Origin: Saccoglossus kowalevskii
Lineage: Eukaryota > Hemichordata > Enteropneusta > Harrimaniidae
Direction: 5' to 3'
Length of the DNA: 29,932 nucleotides
Assembly: GCF_000003605.2 (NCBI RefSeq)
Contig: NW_003139318.1
Coordinates: 187,681-217,612, forward strand
The notes under the pieces were generated by a model. It saw only the letters and a program-made list of their open reading frames with translations. It had not been told where the DNA came from and did no database searches. The first letter of the stretch is position 1, and every line of letters starts with the position of its first letter. This document shows positions 1 to 11,948 of this stretch, in pieces. The translations under genes and the position numbers were made by a program.

Positions 1-199
1 TCATCATTTTTTTTATTTTTAAAAAGAACATACCTACATACACCATTATCAAAAGTTTAATGGAGAATGAAAGTAACATTCGATGTAATTGTCACAGTGG
101 TTGCACTTTACTATACCAATAAGCAGGGTTATTATGCTAATGAAAATGGTTCAACTTGATGAAAATTAATCAGAAGGGAAAGTCACCGCATAATATTAA

Positions 200-359
200 T
201 TAAAGCGGGAGGGTCGTCACCTGTGCACGCACAGGAATTGAGTCCCAAGCGACGATAACACACACAAAAAACAAAGGCTCATGGGTAGACACTTGTTAGT
301 AAGTAATGACAGGCTGTGGTCATCTAACGCATGCACAGGTGACGACTCCCCCGCTTTAA
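200..359. mobile_element. TTAA-flanked MITE, family A, copy 1
   Basis: A 160-bp non-coding element bounded by TTAA on both sides. The ends are long inverted repeats: the left end reads TTAAAGCGGGAGGGTCGTCA and the complement of the right end reads TTAAAGCGGGGGAGTCGTCA, both continuing into CCTGTGCA-type sequence. The interior has no transposase. The element at 2552-2716 is the same family in opposite orientation, with shared interior blocks such as GGAATTGAGTCCCAAGC. Flanking TTAA fits target duplications of piggyBac or Kolobok type transposases (known for those superfamilies), but TTAA could also be part of the terminus. The superfamily is inferred. Short open frames across it merely read the repeat. 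Confidence 0.85.
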
Positions 360-897
360 GTATAGCATTTATACTGCAATAACTAATTTTAAATATAAGG
401 ATATTGACACAAGCATTATTGAAGGAGAACTTACGGGTATGATGGAGTGTAATCTGGGAATATATTTTAGACTTGTTTGCAGTCTGTTGCGATTCCGATA
501 AAAAATATAAAATAAATATAAATTGCATAAACAACGAGGGGTGAATGCGAAAGTCCTGTAACCGTGAAATTCTAACAGACTTGCCATCAGTGTAAGCGCC
601 CTCACATTACTGGCAAGATTCGGGCTGTTTCTGTTTTGCAAACACTTGCAAACACATTCAGTGACAGGATTCTATTTATATCATGCTTCTGCGTTCAAGA
701 TAAATAAAGGAAAGTGTTTGAATGTGACATCAGTAATCTCGAAAGCGTTCAGTGTTGGTGACATGTTTACTGCAAATACAGGAAAATGTTTGAACGAGCA
801 CAGATATGTTTCAGAATGAATGCAGATACGGCTTTCATGGAATCGTAAATTATTTTGAGTACGAGGTGTACAACAATGGAAATTGCTACTACAGAAA
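360..897. other. No gene; AT-rich spacer with one hairpin
   Basis: No coding signal is seen. The only structure is an inverted repeat at 580-616: CTTGCCATCAGTGT pairs imperfectly with ACATTACTGGCAAG around a loop containing GCGCCCTC. Blocks such as GTGTTTGAATGTGACA near 715 resemble the complement of the segment around 645-670, so a decayed inverted-repeat element may lie here. I cannot define its ends. Confidence 0.4.
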
Positions 898-1194
898 GTT
901 CTAGGATGTATGACCTTAGGGGTTGAAAGTACCAGGATGTATGATCTTAGGGTTGAAAGTTCCAGGATGTTAAACCTTAGGGGTTGAAATACCAGGATGT
1001 ATGATCTTAGGGGTTGAAAGTTCCAGGATGTGTTACCTTAGGGATTGAAAGTTCCAGGATGTATGACCTTAGGGTTTGAAAGTTCCTAGATGTATGACCT
1101 TAGGGGTTGAAAGTACCAGGATGCATGACCTTAGGGTTTGAAAGTTCCAGGATGTATGACCTTTAATAGGGGTTGAAAGTACCAGGATGTATGA
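898..1194. repeat. 31-bp minisatellite, about 9.5 copies
   Basis: Tandem units of about 31 bp with the core AGGATGTATGACCTTAGGGG followed by TTGAAAGTTCC or TTGAAAGTACC. Nine full units and a partial unit can be read. They vary by point changes (TGACC/TGATC, GGGG/GGG) and by one 4-5-bp insertion in the last full unit (CTTTAATAGGGG). The units are not a multiple of three and contain stop codons, so this is not a coding repeat. Most units hold TGACCTT, the complement of the AAGGTCA nuclear-receptor half-site. Any binding is speculative. Confidence 0.95.
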
Positions 1195-2551
1195 AGCTCT
1201 ATAAAAGTGCAAAATAATTGCATTTAATGTACACTGGATCATTATTATATATGGCTTATTTTGACCATAGATAAGTGCCACAATAATAAACAAAATATAG
1301 TATAATTATTATTCAGATTTTTTGTCTGCAAGTGCTGAAATTGCAACACTTTTTAAATTTGTCTTGGAAAACAGGTGTTCCATCTAACCCAAATGAGTTT
1401 GCTAGAAAGCATAGCCTCTTCAATTTGAAATAAAAGCAATAGTACTTGTCTGTTTTTTACGTAATTGAGTCGCCAAGCTATAGAAACGCTACAAATTAGA
1501 AACTCATTTGCTGGAAGAAATAGATCTTCAGCGAGTAAAAACATGCATGCATCGTTTCCCCATTTAGGTCAAGAGTTTGTAAAGGTGTGGTTGCCATGAC
1601 GACTGTTTCCCCACCTGTTGTAAGTAAAGACGGAGGACGTGCAAAAACACACACATCAGACATGAAGATTCACTTTCGTCTTCTGTAAAGTATTACATGA
1701 GACATCAAATCTCCATTACGACATGCAATATGAAGATTGTTTCTGAACACGGGGAATTGAAAAGGGTGTCGTATTTGGGCCTACAAGCGTAACAGGTGTC
1801 TTCCTGCTCATAAGATAACATCAAACTGCCGTGCTAAAGCAGAAAACTATTAAAGTGAAACAGGTCAGGCCTTGCATGATTATTTCAAAAAATTCTACCA
1901 TAAATGTCAACTTTCAAATCACATTTTACTAGACATAACTGCTATAATGGTAATTTAAAATCATTTTACACGATCCAAAATTATGAACACACAGGAAAAG
2001 CAGAAAAATATAAAATTATTAGTTTAAAAGTTATTTGATATCAAACTATAAATCTGTTGCATATTTGCAAAAGATAAAATTCATATTTGAACCAAATAGA
2101 CAGAATATGATAATATTCTATCAAAGTGGAAATTTCGGACATGGCCGCGATGATTTTATGGAACAATGTTACAGTGAAGTGATGATTTATACGGTAACAT
2201 TTACTGACACGCCACCATAACCTGATCCACAGACGGTGAAACACATGAAAAATTTTAGTTTCTACTGATTTTATTATTAAATGCTAAACACGTATAAAAT
2301 AAAACAAGAAGGGAAAAGCTAATTCTTGAAAATATACCTATTTCTGTATCTTGTACCTGCACTACAATGACTGAACAGAAAAAAATGACATTTTGCGTCC
2401 CACAACACCCCTCTCAACATAACTTAACACCAAATCCGTGTGATTTGTCACTGCAACACCTGACTAAACAACTTTCAATGGTATACAACTTGGAAATTTT
2501 CAGATTTTCCCACACATTCTACATATTTGTTTTTTTCTGAAATTAGTTTAC
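1195..2551. other. No gene seen; AT-rich unique sequence
   Basis: The open frames here are at most about 65 codons on either strand and resemble no protein family I know. A site resembling an RFX X-box, GTTGCCATGACGAC, lies at 1590-1603. The 14-mer CTGCTCATAAGATA near 1804 recurs inverted near 5855, next to a short GTAGGTGC/GCACCTAC hairpin, which hints at an old dispersed repeat. Nothing else stands out. Confidence 0.5.
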
Positions 2552-2716
2552 TTAAAGTGGGAGAGTCGTCACCTGCGCATGCGTCAGATAGCCATAGCGT
2601 ATCATTGTTTACAAACAAGCGTCTGCCCATGAGCCTTTGCATTTTTAGACTGTGTTGTTATCGATGCTTGGGACTCAATTCCTGCGTGTGCGCAGGTGAC
2701 CACCCTCCTGCTTTAA
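2552..2716. mobile_element. TTAA-flanked MITE, family A, copy 2 (inverted)
   Basis: A 165-bp element flanked by TTAA, inverted relative to the copy at 200-359. Its left end reads TTAAAGTGGGAGAGTCGTCA and the complement of its right end reads TTAAAGCAGGAGGGTGGTCA. Interior matches to copy 1 include AAGCGTCTGCCCATGAGCCT against the complement of the copy 1 segment around 265-290, and the GGGACTCAATTCCTG block. The two copies have diverged by many point changes and small indels, so the insertions are not recent. An 87-codon open frame across it is a by-product of the repeat: the same peptide pattern appears on the other strand of copy 1. Confidence 0.85.
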
Positions 2717-5700
2717 TCCTTTGTACATGGTTACTTTTTTTGCTGAAATTGTGGTGCTATGTTTTGCACATTTTTATTTATTTTTTCTAAATTCCTTCAT
2801 CAATTTTGGATGAAACAGACATTATTATCATAGCACTTACAGAACTTGATTCAAATTGTTGAAAATATATAGTAACAATAATGCCAGTGGTTACAAAAAA
2901 ACTTATTATACCCAGACTGAATTTAAACGGCCATGTAAATCCCAGAAAAGTTACGTTGACTCAGTAAAAAAAGAAGTAAAAGGTTTGCTGCATAACAATA
3001 TTTCAAATTTATATGGCCTTCTTATCTTTGACCGATTGCGCAGTAAGAATTAATATCTGTGTCGTTGAAACTGTTGGACCCCACGCCATCAAGACTCTCT
3101 GCTTTATTGGTTATAGCAATATAAAGGTAATAAAATAATAACGATGACGTTTCATTATTCATTAAAGCAATATCCTTTCATTTTACGTGGATGTAAAAGA
3201 AGACAAATATCACTTAACAAAATAAATAACAGAAAATTGCTATTTACGCGAAATGAACTGTCAACAGCTATTAGATATCACTTTTTTTTTTATCATGTTC
3301 AGTATATTTTTCAGGTTAGTTTTACAGATTCGTTTGCTGGGCGACAGCTCTAAATGAGAATGACCTTTCGCTTACTCCTCCACAAATTCATATCATAAAA
3401 TTTGAGTGAAAGTGTAAACCGTAAAGATTGAGAAATAACTCATATTTCCACGAGACGGCTGTGTGATCATCTTCCCATCAAAATGACAAGTTAATGCGCT
3501 TTCTGGCGTCAACCTGTCCACGTCGAACACAAGCACCTGCGGACCTTAACCAAGGTTCCCACAAAGTCACATCCGTTAGTGAATGAATCTTGACATAAGG
3601 ATTTGCTTTTCACATTGAGTCTGATGCACACTCACCCAGAGTATGACCCCCTAACAACAAGAAATACTATGAACAAATAAATACTTATTAATTTGTGTGT
3701 ATTATTCGGTACAAAAAGTGCAACAGGTGTTTTTTTTTTACTTCACTGCCATTTTCAAATTTTGTCACCATCCATCACAAAATAGTATCATTCTATATCA
3801 GATTTTGGTGCACAAGATTTTTAACGGTCAATAAAAAAAAACATTCAAATTTCTAACAATTGATGACACCTCAAGTATACGCATGTAGATTGAATGATGA
3901 CCAACCCCCCCTCCCATATCATATATGGCGCCCTCAAGAGGTGATCTAATATTGTCATTTACATTGACACTGAATACCACATAATAATATAGAAAACTGT
4001 CAATTTTTGAGAACAATTTGACCAGGAATTTTTCTCAGGAAGTTTACATAGACACGCATGAAAAACAGAGAAATGAGGAACACCTCCATATTGAAGGAAT
4101 GAATTTCGAGAATATATAGAAAATTCTTAGTAAATATACAAAACAATTAGAATGGGGAAGAAATATGTTAACTCCGTATTAGATTTTGCAAAGAATTGTG
4201 GGATATAAAATTGAACTGCAGAGGGCATTTGGGGAGGGGGCTCACATCTTTCCCATAGAGCCCTATGTTGGAATATGGCCTTGAAATACCCTTACTTATC
4301 GTATAGCTATCGAGGCAATATCCATAATATTTCAAATCAGATATGAGAGGGAAAAGTGGGTCACTCTGACACTTAAAGCACAAAATAAACTGAGAAAACC
4401 ACATAAACCACAGAAACAGCAAAGAAAATCACTGAGCCTTTGATAATTAGCTGAAACTGAAAGTTTTAATTACAAACACAAACTTAGAAAAAATCTTTCT
4501 GTTCAAAAGAAACTAATTGTAACACAATCTGAGACTACAGCAGGAAAAGATTATAAACAAATACACTGTAGAACTGATGTCCTCAAATTTGACTTATCTC
4601 TTACGCAGAGGCAAGCAGATCTCATACCAATAAAAGAGTTCAATTGCTATATTCAGTTTAAAATTCCAATCTCATCATTAAAAGCATTTTCACTCCAGTA
4701 AGCTTAACCTTTCAAATGCAATATTTCCTGTCAAATTTTTAGAGCTATATTATGCACATTTTTAAGTATTTTTCTATAATTTATTTACTAATTTTATACC
4801 CGATGGACATTTCCCATTGACAAAAAGTCTTGATCCGAATTTTTTTTAAATTATTGAACCAGTGTTTATGAAAGCTGACTTTGATATTCATGTTCATACT
4901 GTTATTGGTGGACTTTTTTAAAAACTGGAATGGCGAACTCGATACCTATATGAGGGGAACACAAACTGCTTACTACGAAAATACTCTGAATTTAACCCCT
5001 TCCCCTTTCATTGGTAATATACCTTATGTGCGAGTAACGCAAATCTCGACCACAAGAAAGAGAACGAGCATAAAAAGTAGCGACGAGACCTGTGAAAGCG
5101 GCATGAGCACAGTGCGAGTATTTCAGGATGCCATTTCGTCATTATTGTTGAGTATGCAAATATTTGATGTGGGGATTATTGTTGAATATCAAACAATCTG
5201 CTTTGACCAATTATTGACTCAAATCATAACTAAACCTATGAGATGTTAAATATTTTCAAATATCAGGTACTGAGTAAATCTGAATCTGTAATGTTAAATT
5301 TGCAAAGAATTTTGACTGATGACAAAACTTGATGATCTGCATTTTGGAATGGAATCACTAGAGACTGTTTGACATGAAGTTTTTTAAAGTATTCTTTTAA
5401 CTAATGAATATGTACATTACAAAGTGATTAATACTTGCATGGTTGCAGAAAAAAAAGATGTTATTCATGGATTAAGAGTTATGCTGAATGTGACATTTGT
5501 TATTTGTTGAAAATATTGCCGCAGTGAAAACAATAGAAAGTCACTGATATCATAATTGCTCAATGTACCATTTCTCAAAAAATTGGATGGTGACAGAGTG
5601 AAAAATTATATATACCAGAAATGGACTGATGGTATATGAATTTGCTAACTTGTTTTATTTCAATACTTTCATTTAATAATTTAACATTTAATCATTGAAC

Positions 5701-8161
5701 ATTTCTATTAAAAAAAAAAAAAAACTTGCACATGTTTGAATATTGTTTACTGTCACCATGGAAACTATAATTCCATTGCAGTACATAATAACGCGGTTAA
5801 CATGAAATTTATGACCAACTTTCTCAACCATTAGGTGAGTAGGTGCTCCTATCTTATGAGCAGAGCCGCACCTACATTGAACAGATACATATATGTAGGA
5901 AAAGATCTACTAGTATGTGGTGAACACTTACAGATGGAACTGAAGTAGAAAGGGCGAAGATGATGTTTGTTTCATTTTTATTTCACCTCAGTGCGTCACT
6001 TATCCATTTAAAAGCTTTAATTTGAACTAAAACCACCTGCTGTTTTGAGCATGGGCCTTCTCCGATCCATTTCAAACATTTGCTCAATCACTGCTTCCTA
6101 TGGAACAAGGTTTTTGGGGACCCTAGGGGGACTGTGGACAGCATGGACCACCACACAATCGCAAGATAGACAGGTTCCATTTAGTAAAAGTCAAGCAAAT
6201 ACAGTGACATGATTGTGTCATCAGAAAACATCCAGTTCAACGCAACTTCTTGCTAAGTATATGTAGCGCCCTCTAGTGGCAAAGTGCTTCTTAACAGAGA
6301 AAAGCATTGTTATCGTTTTGTTCTTTATCGCTAATGTCTTTTTTAAGATATTTGTTACATTATAAGACTAAAACAAGATTAGATTGTTGGCGTTTTTTTC
6401 TTTTATTTTTAAAGTATCTTGGCAGAAACCAGAAAAATGCTGTGAGCAACTTATTTTGAGCTGACGCACATTCTGACCAAAAAACAAATCATGGATTTTC
6501 TTGCCATGATTGTGAAAACCAATCAGCATTGGCACTGCGAATGACATTTTCTTTCATTGCGATCTACGTCGTTTTTACGTCACGAACAAAACATACTAGA
6601 GGGTGCTACTTTAATAGGGGAATCAAAATAATGTTTGGAATCAGTGTAGCAGACATGTTTGCATCTGTTGCAGATCAAATTGGCCTGATCAAGTAAAACT
6701 CAAAAACTGATTTTCACTGACTCTAGGCATACTTTTAAATTGGATTCAGTTTTGACCAGGAAACGTTGAGCTATACTACGCATACAGAAATGTTTCTTGG
6801 AAAGTCATTCAAATCTCAGATTTAATAGTATAACTCAAACACAATATTTAAGGGAGACATTACAGGAAGATTATTTTTGTTCAATATAAATATACAACTT
6901 TTTAGTCCAAACAAGATTTAAAAACACAAAATGGTTGTTGAAACGTAAATACAAAACACAGAAGAAACATATTTCATATTGATTATCTGATACTCTCCTA
7001 TTTAATTTTGTAACTTTAGATATGGTGTTATTTCTACATGTACTATTAATACTTTGCAGTGTTCTTATTCCTTCCAGTTTACCTTCTAGAGGATTTTGTA
7101 GAGATCTTGAGCCGTTTTTTTTTAAACATTTATCATAAAATATTATTAGGGATAGCAATTAATTTTGGTTGAACTCGGTAGATGATTCATTCATGGTGCG
7201 AGACAATGTTGATGTTTCACGCATGCATACATAGAATCTCATAGTAGTTACCGGTACTTTGAAAAAACAAATTATATATTAATATTTAAATATGCGTATT
7301 AAATATGAAATGGTTTGCAATTTATAGAACTTGTACGTAGACACAATTCATAGATGGCAACTGTATTTTAATGGAAAGTAATCCTTTTCAAAAAAATACA
7401 AAATGTCCAGGGGCTGGGAAGGAAATGAAAACTCATCAAGCATTTTATTATCAATAAATGATTCAAGAGAAAAATCAATAAAATATGAAGTTTTTTGTCT
7501 TCATATAAATGCAATTTGACAAAAAAAAGACGGTCCTTGTTAGAATAATATTTTTGAATTTTTCGCAAATTGGATGGGCGGGTGCCGATCAATCAGATGG
7601 GTTAAATATTAATATGGATGTTTTAGAGAATGTGAATAAAATGCTAGTAGATTCTAAAAACATCATAAATTATTTGTTTTGTTCATTCTTATTTGTAGCT
7701 TCATATATAGCACTATAATTATAAATATTTGATTAAGATTAACGTTGAAATACTAATCGTTATGCCACATCCTGTCTTTAATATATAGGCTCAATATGGA
7801 TTCCACGCAACATATACGTGTGCTTATAAAAGTTTTGAAATTCAAATACGGGCTGTACGACAAATGTGCGGTTAAATGTGCTACTTTTAGTCATATAGCT
7901 GTATTACGCGATATTAATTTTTTTGTAGCATTTGGCAAATGACGTAGTATGTGTCGTATACCCAATGCTACATTTGCGGTATTCGCAAGATATTCGCAAG
8001 GTCAATAAATGACAGTAAACGGCAGAATATTGTCGTGCATTTATGTAGATTCGGCAATCAAATTTTCAGTAGCCTAGGTTATCAACAAGTCCATTGAATC
8101 GTGCATAAAACTGACGTGTCTCTAATGCAACATACGTAATTATTCCAAATTTGAAAAACAT
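2717..8161. other. No gene seen; 5.4 kb of AT-rich unique DNA
   Basis: No supported gene, RNA or mobile element. The longest Met-initiated frame of the window (4881-5249, 122 codons) has no recognisable domain, and its length is within chance for this composition. Point features are CCACTAGAGGGCGC-type motifs at 3927-3942, 6264-6281 and 6594-6610, an X-box-like site GTCACCATGGAAAC at 5752-5765, and homopolymer runs (A near 5711). From about 7800 to 8110 the sequence is visibly richer in CpG than its surroundings (GCGG, TACG, TTCGC), which could mark a small regulatory patch. I cannot assign it. Confidence 0.45.
6264..6281 (-). promoter_or_regulatory. CTCF-like motif
   Basis: The minus strand reads TGCCACTAGAGGGCGCTA. 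This fits the core recognised by CTCF in bilaterian animals (CCASYAGRKGGCRS-type), a zinc-finger protein that marks chromatin boundaries. Motif match only: occupancy is unknown, and such motifs can also be spread by transposons. Confidence 0.4.
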
Positions 8162-8190
8162 TAATAATAATAATAACTTTATTGCCTACT
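8162..8190 (-). repeat. Possible retroposon 3' tail (minus strand)
   Basis: On the minus strand the sequence reads GGCAATAAAG followed by (TTATTA)n, that is, a polyadenylation-like AATAAA next to an ATT microsatellite. Many non-LTR retrotransposons and SINEs end this way. A similar end, GCAATAAAGATTATTATT, lies on the minus strand at 12930-12950, and a related GATGAAATAAATTCATTATT end appears at 23641 and 24329. The body would extend rightwards, but I see no protein remnant and cannot set its 5' limit. Confidence 0.35.
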
Positions 8191-8755
8191 TGTGAATAAA
8201 TTTACATTAGGTTTTAGCAAAAAGAGATATTTTGCACTGAACGGCGACTGAAACCCGGTTAAGATACATACATGTATATATAAAAAGGCAGTGCATTCAC
8301 GTACGTGCCATCTCCCGATGGCCACTTTGTCATTAACATTTCAGATAAAGTATCGATCTTTCGGAAAGACACTCTCAACAAGTATATTGATGATAACCTT
8401 CTACGCTCAGTAAGCAACAGGGGATGATAGAATGTTTAAACAAAAAAGCATCAATCATGATCAATGTGGTTTGTACGTACTGATATTACTGATTAGATTA
8501 AATCTTCTAACAATGATGACAAGTCTATTCCCAAACATGTACTAGCCACATTGCTCGTATCAAAGAAGGTCTTTCAAAGTATAACAAATTTTTCATAAAT
8601 ATTTATTTAGATACATCACTATGTTTTCTAGAGAAAAACTTTTTGTGAATTAAGACATTTGAAAAATTTTAAAAATAACAATTATACAACAAATTAGATG
8701 AAACAAGATTAACACATTATTTTATAAAACTAATGAAGAATAATGTGTCCTCAAG

Positions 8756-8963
8756 TACTGTGAAATTCTATATTTTACCTGGAATTAATTTTCGCTGAAA
8801 AAACATTTTGGGTGTTTTTTATGGAGTTTAATTTAACTGATTTTAACGAGTTGAATGTAAAACATAGGAAAAAAAAAAAAAAAAAAGAGGTATATTTGCT
8901 GGATTTTAATTTCACTGAAACATTCCTTCAGTGAAATTAGCGAAAATCAATTATTTTACAGTA
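8756..8963. mobile_element. MITE, family C (TACTGTAAAAT ends), copy 1
   Basis: About 208 bp running from TACTGTGAAAT to ATTTTACAGTA, with internal blocks of the type GGAATTAATTTTCGCTGAA and TTCAGTGAAATTAGCGAAAA. It matches the complement of the copies at 11284-11492 and 19769-19979 through the whole length, including ATAGG-polyA-TATATTYGCTGGATTT in the middle. Here that middle run has expanded to 18 A. No coding capacity. The ends suggest a TA target duplication with CTGTAAAAT termini, but the superfamily is not assigned. Confidence 0.75.
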
Positions 8964-9130
8964 GCATATTTTTTAACATTGGAGATTTCTTTAATGTGTT
9001 GTATGGGACCTACATCAAGAACAACAAAACATTACAACTGTGGGAAGTTAATCATCAAATCATCATATTTCATCCTAGAAAAATAGTGAAAAACTCAAAA
9101 ATCTCAGAAATAACTCAGACATTTGTTTAT

Positions 9131-9366
9131 CCTTTTCACCACTAGTTCCCTCTTACATGTATCATCACAAATACACAAATTAGTTCCATTTATAGTCTGC
9201 TTTCCTGGAGATGATTGGGAGAAAAATAGCCAAATTTTTTAAGTAAAAACTGAAAATTTACTCAAGTTTTGTCTGTTGGCTCTAAAATTAGGGTTAATTT
9301 CCAAAAATATTGGAGAATATTAGCAATTATTATATTTGGGCAAGAAAGTCTGGTGGCGAAAAGGTG
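9131..9366. mobile_element. Candidate inverted-repeat element, 236 bp
   Basis: The left end CCTTTTCACCACTAG and the right end CTGGTGGCGAAAAGG are imperfect inverted repeats about 236 bp apart. The left half (CACCACTAGTTCCCTC, then ATCATCACAAATACACAAAT, then CCATTTATAGTCTGC) is clearly shared with 28838-28920, so it is a dispersed repeat. I see no target duplication and no coding content. A second copy confirms repetition, but the exact right boundary is inferred from the inverted repeat alone. Confidence 0.5.
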
Positions 9367-9601
9367 AAAAGGTAAGAGTAGTTTGATGACCATTCAGGAT
9401 TGATGAACAGCAGCTTAAAATGTAACCAAAACAAATGATTTATATCAGTGGGAGTTACAATGTCTCAAGTCGGAAATTTATAGACCACATTGCATTGTTT
9501 ATATTGTTCTGATTAATCAAACACTAGAAGACACTAATTAGTCCCTCAACGAATTTTCTTTTAAATTTATAAAAAGGCAATAGCTGTAAATATTGTAATA
9601 T

Positions 9602-9930
9602 AACACTAGAGGGATTAAACTGGCCACTAGAGGGGGCTATTGATCTTATGCAAAAGATTACCAGTCAACTTTTTATTTGACTACTTGAGGATGTGCAGTG
9701 GTCACTAGAGGGCACACCAGTTTCTACAGTATCATTTCAATTTAAATCAAGACATTAATCAGCATACAGTAATCCTTCAAACAAAGTAATTATATACATC
9801 ATCACATCAGTATGTCTCTTTTCAGTTTTCAACCATCTTAAACATTTCAAGGTTTCACTTTAATGTGAGATCTAAGATGTAAGAACAGATTTCAAAATAG
9901 TTTAAACTCTTCAACACTTGAGGGCGCTAT
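9602..9930 (+). promoter_or_regulatory. Cluster of CTCF-like ACTAGAGGG motifs
   Basis: Within 330 bases lie AACACTAGAGGGATT (9602), GGCCACTAGAGGGGGCTAT (9622-9640), GTCACTAGAGGGCACACC (9701-9718) and ACACTTGAGGGCGCTAT (9914-9930), all on the plus strand. They match the core of the CTCF site to varying degrees. The clustering and shared direction are seen in the sequence. A boundary or insulator role is inference, and the motifs could also be remnants of one repeated element. Confidence 0.4.
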
Positions 9931-11283
9931 TGTACTTCAGATAAAAAAGGGGTCCTCCTACCATGGACCCTTAAGGGTCTGGCTACTACTATTATTCACA
10001 GACAATATGAAATTGAGTCAAGTTTTTATTTTGCAAATACTGTGTTGGTAAACTAAATTATAAAAGTTTTTTTTTTTTATTTATGATAGTTTTTAGCTAT
10101 TAATAAATAGAAAACTTTGAATATCAGAGAAAAAATAATTAAATAAACATAAAAAAAATGTGGTATGTGACTACAAAAGAGGGGGAGGGAAGTGCACTGG
10201 TTATAGAGGGGGTAGTTTTTGTGAAGGGCTTCCAAGCCTAAATGTCACAAATACAAGTGATTTCAGTCCATATTTGGGCGCATTAAAAACGCCAACCACC
10301 TTCATTATCCATATAGTATCCTGAGGTCACATGACTGTATTTAACACCTTAATTGGTGCAAACCGCCGACAATTAAAGTGTCTATTTGCGGTATACAGGG
10401 TCGCTTTAAGCAGAAATCAGTTACCGACTGAGCAGACTTACAAATGGCGCAATTAAAAGAGAAAGTCTTGTAACAGCTATACCCAATTTTCTACAGAATA
10501 TCGATTTTCTTAATGCGTAGGTGTAGTATATATTTAAAGAAGGGTTCAGTCAAATACACACAAAATGAAATAAAATTTAAACTTTTGCGATCTTCTCCTT
10601 GAAAATGTATGAAATTTAAGAGGGTTCAATTGGAGGAGTGTGAATGAATATGTAGGTCACAGAGCGTGGTTATTTATTACTGTGGGTGATGCAGCATTCA
10701 CTCCGTGAGACTTAAAATTGTGGGGGCTGTAGTTCTCAATGTATGATACATAATATCGTGTGATCTGACTTAGCTGGTTTACATTGATCAGTAAGCACAG
10801 TAAAAATGAACACAAAACGTGTCTTATTTATATTCTAAAAAAAGAAAAAGACAACTTTTGTCACCTTTTAATTGTTTTTAAATGTTGCTCTAGACAAGTA
10901 ACTGATGTGTTATTTACAGAAACAAACATACATGATATGGTGAACACGATATATAAGTGAATTGCAAATCATTGGCAATATAGTATGCCTATGTTTGTAT
11001 GGACGGACCCAAATTTGTCATCGTAAATAACGGCTATGATAAATGTTTCAAATTTTGATCACACTTTTCGAAAGTTTGGGGCTATAGTATTACAGTGAAA
11101 TCAAATCATGAAATAAAACCAGAAATTTCTAGTTTAGATTCCATATCGCGTTTATTTCAAGGTAGGTTTCACAAATGACATAAATGATTGTAATCAAAAT
11201 CAGGCTGGTTATTTTAGAACAAGAATATTCATCTCGATTGGCATACTTATTTCTTATTGGTTCATTTGTGCAGCAATAAAGGA
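9931..11283. other. No gene seen
   Basis: AT-rich unique DNA with no supported gene. It includes a 14-bp palindrome GACCCTTAAGGGTC at 9966-9979, a purine-rich run GAGGGGGAGGGAAG near 10179, and a somewhat GC-richer patch around 10265-10410 (GGGCGC, CCGCCGAC). None of these supports a specific call. Confidence 0.4.
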
Positions 11284-11492
11284 ACTGTAGAATACTTTAT
11301 TTTCGCTTAGAATTTATTTTCGCTATTTTCGCTGAAGGGATGATTCCGTGAAAATAAAATCCAGCGAATATACTTTTTTTCCTATATTTCACATTAAACT
11401 CATCAAAAATCAGTGAAAATATATTTCATACAAAATGCCCAAAAAGAATTTTCAACGAAAATTAATTCCAGCGAAAATAAAGTATTCCATAG
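11284..11492. mobile_element. MITE, family C, copy 2
   Basis: About 209 bp with ends ACTGTAGAATACTTTATTTT and, on the complement of the right end, CTATGGAATACTTTATTTT. The terminal inverted repeats are followed by repeated TTTTCGCTGAA, AAAATCCAGCGAAT and AATTAATTCCAGCG blocks. It has the same orientation as the 19769-19979 copy and is the better preserved of the two. The interior is non-coding. The internal blocks are short inverted repeats of one another, so the whole element could fold extensively. Confidence 0.8.
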
Positions 11493-11948
11493 CATTTCTT
11501 AGTAGAAATGTACATATAGTGGAATACGGCACTTGTGGTCAGTACTGGAAATTGAAGCTGGTGACCACAGATAATTGGTTTCTGTATCACTCGCATACAT
11601 ACTAGCTACAATCAAATTGAAACAAAATTGCATTTCGTTGCATGACAAAAAGGTTAACAGCAAATTATCTAGTAAATATGAAATAGATCTAAAAGTAGAC
11701 TAAAACAGAACAATGAAAGTGCACAACTGTGTTCGCTAAAAGTAAATTTGGCATTGCCATGAGCAACTGATTTTGTTGTTTGCTTTCCCAACATGAAAAG
11801 GTAATAAAAATTGAAAAAACCTTTCGATCAAAAACTAAAAGCAATATCTAAAACTGTCTGTATGATCCAAAATGATGATGTGGTAATTTGGTGATAATTT
11901 TACAAAATGGTGAATTTTGGCGGAAAAAAATGTTAATGTTTGACAGCT

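Noticed and set aside
217-534. Peptide similarity between 217-534 (minus) and 2527-2790 (plus)
   Set aside because: Explained by the shared family A MITE.
898-1194. CRISPR array
   Set aside because: The units are contiguous, with no unique spacers, and the genome context is eukaryotic. The same applies to the other arrays.
4881-5249. Longest Met-initiated open frame (122 codons)
   Set aside because: No recognisable domain, no compositional shift and no splice or promoter context. By a rough stop-codon frequency estimate such a length is near the chance maximum for 30 kb of this composition.
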